DNA from: Streptomyces sp. NBC_00390
GTDB lineage: Bacteria; Actinomycetota; Actinomycetes; Streptomycetales; Streptomycetaceae
Assembly: GCF_036057275.1 (NCBI RefSeq)
Contig: NZ_CP107945.1
Span: 4,650,001 to 4,714,000 of the forward strand
DNA: 64,000 bases
Direction of reading: 5' to 3'
The notes below the pieces were generated by a model, which saw only the letters and a list, made by a program, of their open reading frames with translations, had not been told where the DNA came from and did no database searches. Positions 59,441 through 64,000 of the stretch are shown piece by piece (within the stretch, counting starts at the first letter, position 1; every line of letters starts with the position of its first letter). A program made the position numbers and the translations under genes.

Positions 59441-60018
59441 AGCGACCGTCCGTAGCCGGGTGGTGACGAGCCTTCCAGCGACCGGGTCTGCGCGGTGGAC
59501 AGCAGTTGCAGGCCCAGGCGCAGCCGGCGTCTGGCCTCGTCCTCGGTGACCCCGAGATCCGCCGCGGTCTGGCGGTAGTCCCTGCGCTCGAAGTACGCCA
59601 GCTCCAGCGCGGCCCGCAGCGGTGCCGGCATGGAGGTGCGGATGTAGTCGGCGCGGGCCGCCACGGCTGCCCTGCGCACCTTCTGCTCCAGCTCCTCCGA
59701 TGTGCCCCCGCCGCCCTGTGCGAGCGCGGCGGCCTCGGTCTCGCGCAGCCGGTGCACGGCCTGGCTGTTGGTGAGTTTGGCCACCCAGGAGCGCATCGAG
59801 CCCAGCTTGGGGTCGTAGGCGTCCGGGTTCTCCCAGATGTAGCCGAAGACCTCGCGGGTGACCTGGTCGGCGGCGTCCTCGTCGTCGAGCACCCGGTGGG
59901 CCTGGCTGTGCACGAGCGCCGCGAACCTGTCGTACAGCTCTCCGAGCGCGGCGGCCTCGCCCCGCGCGAGCCGCTGCTGCATCCTGCGGTCCCAGCGCGG
60001 TGGTGTGTCCTTTGCCAT
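59437..60018 (-). CDS. ECF-type RNA polymerase sigma factor
   Basis: 193 residues from ATG 60018; the longer frame upstream is noise. Region 2: ELYDRFAALVHSQAHRVLDD and VTREVFGYIWENPDAYDPKL, with RSWVAKLTNSQAVHRLRETE. Region 4: RAALELAYFERRDYRQTAAD, LGVTEDEARRRLRLGL. Paired with the zinc anti-sigma protein that overlaps it. Divergent from the STAS gene. Target genes unknown. Confidence 0.9.
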   Translation of the reverse strand: MAKDTPPRWDRRMQQRLARGEAAALGELYDRFAALVHSQAHRVLDDEDAADQVTREVFGYIWENPDAYDPKLGSMRSWVAKLTNSQAVHRLRETEAAALAQGGGGTSEELEQKVRRAAVAARADYIRTSMPAPLRAALELAYFERRDYRQTAADLGVTEDEARRRLRLGLQLLSTAQTRSLEGSSPPGYGRSL

Positions 60019-60259
60019 GCGGCCCCCAAGCCCGACGCCCGTGCCTGCCCTGCTCCGGTCCTGCCTTCCATCGAATGTAGTGCGCCTAACGACGTAGGCA
60101 CTCCCCTTTGCGGCAAGTACATCCCCCGGAGCCGCCGCAGGTGGTAGAGCCCCGCGGCCTGGGTGACGGGTATGGCGTTTCAGTGGACAGCGGTGGGGCA
60201 GGCGGCGGTGGAAGTACGGCTTCCGGTCGCGCGCGGCCGGCCCAAGGAGAGGTCCGGAC

Positions 60260-60637
60260 GTGGTGATGCTCAATGTGGCAGAGACCCGGCAGGACGGGTG
60301 GACCGTGCTCCACGTGTGCGGCGAGCTCGATCTCGTCTCGTCCCCCATGGTCCGCCAGCATGTCCATGATGTGGTCGCCGCCGGGCGGCACGATCTGGTG
60401 CTCGATCTGTCCGGGGTGTTCTTCTGCGACTCCAGCGGTGTCGGCGTACTGATCGCCACCCGCCGGCTGCTGCGCTCCTGCCGCGGCCGGCTGCGCCTGA
60501 TACTGCCCGCACAGGGCGCGGAGGACGGCTCGCACGTCAACCGGGTGCTGGGCGCGCTGGGCGTACGCCGCCTCTTCGAGGTGTACGCGGACGCCGGTTC
60601 GGCCACCGACGAGGGGGCCCGGCCGCTGTCCGCCTGA
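60260..60637 (+). CDS. STAS-domain anti-sigma factor antagonist
   Basis: 125 residues, GTG start with AAGGAGAGG upstream. SpoIIAA-like: VLHVCGELDLVSSPMVRQHV, LVLDLSGVFFCDSSGVGVLI with the phosphorylatable Ser in CDSSGVG. It would bind a partner anti-sigma ATPase when unphosphorylated. No such kinase gene is adjacent (the only HATPase in the window is the pseudogene at 2410). Confidence 0.9.
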   Translation: MVMLNVAETRQDGWTVLHVCGELDLVSSPMVRQHVHDVVAAGRHDLVLDLSGVFFCDSSGVGVLIATRRLLRSCRGRLRLILPAQGAEDGSHVNRVLGALGVRRLFEVYADAGSATDEGARPLSA

Positions 60638-60736
60638 CGTTCGGCGGAGGTCCCGCACGCCCGTCACCTGCCCTTCGCCGGGATGTCGTCACCATGCAAT
60701 TGGCCGGGTACGTACACGCGTCAGCTCGCGGGGCCG

Positions 60737-60742
60737 TACTCT
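60737..60742 (+). promoter_or_regulatory. Candidate -10 element of a leaderless EF-hand gene
   Basis: TACTCT, with the ATG only 7 bp downstream and no Shine-Dalgarno sequence between. Transcription would start at or next to the A of ATG. No clear -35 is visible. Confidence 0.45.
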
Positions 60743-60748
60743 CCCCGC

Positions 60749-61267
60749 ATGGACAGCGCAGAGTATGAGCGGAAGATCGCTTCCCGCTTCGCCGCTTTCG
60801 ATCAGGACGGCAACGGCTACATCGACCGTGAGGATTTCAGCGGGGCCGCGGCAGCCCTGCTGGCGGAGTTCTCCGTCACCGCACGGTCCGACAAGGGCCA
60901 GGCTCTCTACAGCGGCGCCGAGGCGTTCTGGCAGGGCATGGCGGGAATCGCCGACGTGGACGGTGACCAGCGGGTCACCCGTCAGGAGTTCATCACGGGC
61001 GCGGTGAAGCGGCTGCGCGACAATCCGCACCGGTTCGGCGAGATCGCCCGCCCGTTCCTGCACGCGGTGATCGCCATCGCCGACGAGGACGGCAACGGCG
61101 TGACACCACAGGCGGCGGCGCGGGTGATGCGTGCCCTGGGCGTGGAGGCGCCGTCCGCGGACCAGGCCGCCGCGGCCCTGGACGCGGACGGTGACGGCCG
61201 GATCTCCGAGGAAGAGGTCCTGAGCGGCTTCGCCTCGTACTACGTCACTCCCGAGCAGCCGAAGTAG
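60749..61267 (+). CDS. EF-hand calcium-binding protein (calerythrin-like)
   Basis: 172 residues from ATG 60749, all four EF-hand positions recognisable: FDQDGNGYIDREDF, IADVDGDQRVTRQEF, IADEDGNGVTPQAA and LDADGDGRISEEEV. The third is the least canonical. Cytoplasmic calcium buffer or sensor of the kind known from Streptomyces and Saccharopolyspora. Monocistronic, possibly translated from a leaderless mRNA. Confidence 0.92.
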   Translation: MDSAEYERKIASRFAAFDQDGNGYIDREDFSGAAAALLAEFSVTARSDKGQALYSGAEAFWQGMAGIADVDGDQRVTRQEFITGAVKRLRDNPHRFGEIARPFLHAVIAIADEDGNGVTPQAAARVMRALGVEAPSADQAAAALDADGDGRISEEEVLSGFASYYVTPEQPK

Positions 61268-61294
61268 CCCCACGCGCACCGCCGGCACGCGGCC

Positions 61295-62791
61295 TCACGC
61301 GTACCGCTCCCTGAGCTTGTACTTCAGCACCTTGCGCAGGGTGTCGTTCCGGGGGAGGGCATCCATCACCTCGAGCTGCTCCGGCAGTTTGTGGACGGAC
61401 AGGCCCTCCCCCCGCAGATACGCGGTCACCGCGTCGAGCGTGAGGTCTTCGGCTCCCGCCGCCCGTTCGACGACCGCGCAGACCCGTTCGCCTCGTTCGG
61501 GATCGGGCAGCCCGATCACCACGGCGTCGCCCACCGCCGGGTGCCGGTGCAGCAGTTCCTCGATCTCCTGCGCGGAGATGTTCTCGCCCTTGCGGATGAT
61601 GACGTCCTTGAGGCGCCCGGTCAGGACCAGATGACCGCTCTCGGTGATCCGGCCGAGGTCGCCGGTGCGCAGAAAACCGTCGGCGTCGAAGGCGTCGGCC
61701 GACCGGCCGCCGTCGAGATAGCCCTGGCAGACGGCTTCGCCGCGCAGCCGCACCTCGCCGTCGACGATACGTATCTCCATCCCGGCGGGCGGCCTGCCCT
61801 CGGTGGTGGCGAGGTTCTCGGGGGTGTCGTCGGGCGAGCCCATCGTGATCATCGGGACCTCGGTCATGCCGTAGCCGTGGGTGAGCAGACAGCCCATCTC
61901 CCGGACGACGGCGTGATAGAGCTCCGGGGGCTTGGGCGCGCCGCCGCCGGCCAGCAGCCGTAGCGTGGGGATCAGCTTCTCGCCGGGCTGTTTGCGCTGC
62001 TCGGCGAGGAACATGGAGTAGAAGGCGGTGGAGCCGCCGGCGGTCGTCACCCCGTGTCTGCGGTACTCCGCCAGTGCGCCGGGCAGCGCGAACTGCTCGA
62101 ACAGGACCGCCGGGAACCCGTACAGCAGCAGCATCACCAGATAGTCCGGACCGCCGATGTGGGCGAAGGGGAACGCGATCGAGCCGACGTCGTCCGGCGA
62201 CAGGCGCAGCGCGTGCGCGAGGCACGATCCGCCCGCGATCAGTGAACGGTCGGTGTGCAGCACGCCCTTGGGGTCGGACGTGGTGCCCGAGGTCCAGTAG
62301 ATCCAGCGTACGTCCGTGCCCCGGACCGGGGGCGCAGGGAGCGTCGAGGGGTCGCCGTCGGGGAGCGAGGCGTACGCCTCGAAGACACCGCGCGCCCCGA
62401 TCCGGTCCGCCATCGCGGTGTGGTCGAAGCCCCGCCATTCGCCGGGCACGGCGAAGAACTCGGCCTTCGACTCGCGCAGCGCGAAGCCGGCCTCGCGGTC
62501 CCGGTAGAACGGGATGACCGGCGACTGCACGGCGCCGAGCCGGGCGAGGGCCACGGAGAGCAGGACCGTCTCGATCCGGGTGGGCAGTTGCCAGGCGACG
62601 ACCGTGCCGGGCCGTACCCCCATGGCGTACAGGCCGGCGGCGGCCCGTTCGGCGCCGTCCCGCAGGCCGCCGAAGGTGAGGGTGCGGTCGCCTTGGAGGA
62701 GGACGGGGCGGCCGGGGCTGAGGGCGGCGCGGCGGTCGACGAGCTCCCAGAGTGTGCGGGCTTCACCCAGTGCGTGTGCGGTCTCGTGCAT
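61295..62791 (-). CDS. Acyl-CoA synthetase (class I adenylate-forming)
   Basis: 498 residues, ATG with AAGGGGG upstream. ANL motifs: WTSGTTSDPKGVLHTD, GYGMTEVPMITMG, GFLRTGDLGRI, LTGRLKDVIIRKGENISAQE and the C-terminal catalytic Lys region PRNDTLRKVLKY. Cyclohexanecarboxylate- or medium-chain-CoA-ligase-like, activating an organic acid. Divergent from the amidohydrolase, with TetR-type operator repeats between them. The regulator is not in this window. Confidence 0.9.
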   Translation of the reverse strand: MHETAHALGEARTLWELVDRRAALSPGRPVLLQGDRTLTFGGLRDGAERAAAGLYAMGVRPGTVVAWQLPTRIETVLLSVALARLGAVQSPVIPFYRDREAGFALRESKAEFFAVPGEWRGFDHTAMADRIGARGVFEAYASLPDGDPSTLPAPPVRGTDVRWIYWTSGTTSDPKGVLHTDRSLIAGGSCLAHALRLSPDDVGSIAFPFAHIGGPDYLVMLLLYGFPAVLFEQFALPGALAEYRRHGVTTAGGSTAFYSMFLAEQRKQPGEKLIPTLRLLAGGGAPKPPELYHAVVREMGCLLTHGYGMTEVPMITMGSPDDTPENLATTEGRPPAGMEIRIVDGEVRLRGEAVCQGYLDGGRSADAFDADGFLRTGDLGRITESGHLVLTGRLKDVIIRKGENISAQEIEELLHRHPAVGDAVVIGLPDPERGERVCAVVERAAGAEDLTLDAVTAYLRGEGLSVHKLPEQLEVMDALPRNDTLRKVLKYKLRERYA

Positions 62792-62822
62792 GCCGGACCC
62801 CCTTGGCGACCGATGGCCATAA

Positions 62823-62837
62823 CTGACGGACAGTCAG
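62823..62837. promoter_or_regulatory. Candidate TetR-type operator A
   Basis: CTGACGGACAGTCAG, arms CTGAC/GTCAG. 31 bp upstream of the acyl-CoA synthetase start. Shares the pattern CTGACG-N3or4-GTCAG with site B. Confidence 0.45.
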
Positions 62838-62868
62838 GTCGTGCGGGGAGAGCGTAGGGCCCGCCGCC

Positions 62869-62897
62869 TTGTCGGTCCAGGGGTGCGGGGCTAGCCT
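62869..62897 (+). promoter_or_regulatory. Promoter of the amidohydrolase gene
   Basis: TTGTCG (62869-62874), 17-bp spacer, TAGCCT (62892-62897). The predicted start near 62904 falls inside operator B. Confidence 0.5.
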
Positions 62898-62900
62898 GGT

Positions 62901-62919
62901 TTCTGACGACCCGTCAGAA
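62901..62919. promoter_or_regulatory. Candidate TetR-type operator B
   Basis: TTCTGACG-ACC-CGTCAGAA, 8-bp perfect arms, overlapping the predicted transcription start. Same core as site A, so a single repressor could control both divergent genes. Confidence 0.6.
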
Positions 62920-62942
62920 GTGAGTCGGCAGCGGAGGCCTCG

Positions 62943-64000
62943 ATGGAACAGGAACTGCCCCGGATCGTGAGCGTCGACGACCATGTGATCGAGCCGGCGC
63001 ATCTCTTCGAGACCTGGCTTCCGGCGAAGTACCGCGACCGCGGGCCGAGGCCCCTCACCGCCGGGATCGGCGAGCTCGCGTACATCGGCGGGAAGTACCG
63101 GATCACGATGGACCCGGACGGGCCGCCGGCGGACTGGTGGATCTACGAGGACCTGAAGTTCCCGTACAAGCGCAACATCGCCGCCGTCGGCTTCGACCGC
63201 GACGACATGACGCTCGAGGGCATCACCCGCGAGGAGATGCGGCGCGGCTGCTGGGACCCGGTGGAACGGCTCAGGGACATGGACCTCAACCATGTCGAGG
63301 CGTCCCTGTGCTTCCCCACCTTCCCGCGCTTCTGCGGCCAGACCTTCGCCGAGGCGAAGGACAAGGAGGTCGCGCTCGCCTGCGTGCGCGCCTACAACGA
63401 CTGGATGGTCGAGGAGTGGTGCGGCGACAGCGGCGGACGGCTGATCCCGCTGTGCATCATCCCGCTGTGGGACATCGGCCTGGCGGTCGCCGAGATCCAC
63501 CGCAACGCCGCGCGCGGCGTGCGCGCCGTGACGTTCTCCGAGATCCCCACCCATCTCGGACTGCCGTCCATCCACTGCGGCTACTGGGACCCGTTCTTCG
63601 CGGCCTGCCAGGAGACCGGCACGGTCGTCAACATGCACATCGGTTCGTCCTCCCAGATGCCGGCGGCGTCCCCGGACGCGCCCCCCGCCGTGCAGGCGTC
63701 GCTGTCCTTCAACAACGCGATGGCCTCGATGATGGACTTCCTCTTCAGCGGGGTGCTGGTCAGGTTCCCCCGGCTCAAGCTCGCCTACAGCGAGGGCCAG
63801 ATGGGCTGGATCCCGTACGCCCTGGAGCGCGCCGACGACGTGTGGGAGGAGCACCGGGCCTGGGGCGGCGTACGCGACCTGATCCCCGAGCCCCCGTCCA
63901 CGTACTACTACCGGCAGATCTTCTGCTGCTTCTTCCGCGACAAGCACGGAGTCGCGTCGCTGGACGTGGTCGGCCGGGACAACGCCACCTTCGAGACCGA
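62943..64000 (+). CDS. Amidohydrolase family 2 protein (3' truncated by window)
   Basis: 352 residues to the window edge, ATG start. Metal-dependent hydrolase features: IVSVDDHVIEPAHLFETW, CGQTFAEAKDKEVALACVRA, GTVVNMHIGSSSQ with a His ligand, and PRLKLAYSEGQMGWIPY. These TIM-barrel amidohydrolases are often linked to acyl-CoA ligases in catabolic clusters of aromatic or steroid acids. The substrate cannot be named. It shares its control region with the divergent ligase. Confidence 0.85.
   Translation, partial: MEQELPRIVSVDDHVIEPAHLFETWLPAKYRDRGPRPLTAGIGELAYIGGKYRITMDPDGPPADWWIYEDLKFPYKRNIAAVGFDRDDMTLEGITREEMRRGCWDPVERLRDMDLNHVEASLCFPTFPRFCGQTFAEAKDKEVALACVRAYNDWMVEEWCGDSGGRLIPLCIIPLWDIGLAVAEIHRNAARGVRAVTFSEIPTHLGLPSIHCGYWDPFFAACQETGTVVNMHIGSSSQMPAASPDAPPAVQASLSFNNAMASMMDFLFSGVLVRFPRLKLAYSEGQMGWIPYALERADDVWEEHRAWGGVRDLIPEPPSTYYYRQIFCCFFRDKHGVASLDVVGRDNATFET

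Noticed and set aside
1..64000. CRISPR arrays, tRNA or rRNA genes, phage or integrase genes
   Set aside because: None seen. The only regular repeats are the 33-bp and 111-bp tandem repeats, which lack spacer structure.

Overview
The window is Streptomyces chromosomal DNA. It is very GC-rich with strong third-position G/C bias, GTG and TTG starts, 4-bp ATGA/GTGA/TTGA overlaps inside operons, and typical families (WXG/RHS toxin, citrate synthase 2 beside pdxH, a DmdR1-type iron regulator beside a SIS protein, purU). From memory, the order pdxH/citrate synthase - SIS/dmdR1 - hydrolase - ABC exporter - purU resembles the S. coelicolor chromosome core; no search was run.

Layout. 1-2.1 kb: the end of a secreted TAP-like hydrolase, a HAD phosphatase and an unknown protein. 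2.2-9.3 kb: an RHS polymorphic-toxin island (helper, giant RHS protein with an ART-like tip, small beta-barrel immunity candidate) with decayed genes at its edge; a LysR 3'-end sequence is present at both sides. 9.3-11.3 kb: a LysR regulator divergent from a DMT exporter. 11.4-23 kb: a long overlapping operon (DinB-like protein, DUF1446/AtuA, biotin-dependent acyl-CoA carboxylase beta and alpha, acyl-CoA dehydrogenase, acyl-CoA ligase, enoyl-CoA hydratase, TetR, two zinc-ribbon paralogues). It resembles atu/liu pathways and is preceded by an 18-bp palindrome. 23-25.2 kb: citrate synthase divergent from pdxH, whose stop codon abuts a MITE-like element. 25.7-28.8 kb: a two-component system and two small exported proteins, with a shared candidate response-regulator box. 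28.9-32.5 kb: an HxlR-peroxiredoxin fusion divergent from a three-gene ABC exporter, with two tandem operators between them. 32.5-32.8 kb: a candidate structured RNA with its own promoter and leader peptide. 32.8-40.4 kb: LRV-repeat protein, PAS-GAF protein, SIS protein, dmdR1, and a hydrolase operon with a LexA-like box. 40.4-50.8 kb: membrane proteins, ABC exporter, prim-pol protein, HTH-TPR regulator, amino-acid-binding lipoprotein and purU.

50.9-57.9 kb is the most interesting region. A PknG-family kinase fused to an N-terminal trypsin-like protease is translationally coupled to a four-helix membrane protein and a solute-binding lipoprotein. These are the three parts of the mycobacterial PknG-GlnX-GlnH sensing module. 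Divergently, 36 bp away, lies a small protein resembling the trypsin-co-occurring (Trypco2) family. 58-64 kb: an ECF sigma factor with a zinc anti-sigma/MDMPI protein, a STAS protein, an EF-hand protein that looks leaderless, an acyl-CoA ligase, and a divergent amidohydrolase cut by the window edge.

Coordinates include stop codons. Starts were chosen by Shine-Dalgarno sequences, overlaps and family alignment from memory. Regulatory sites were found by eye.
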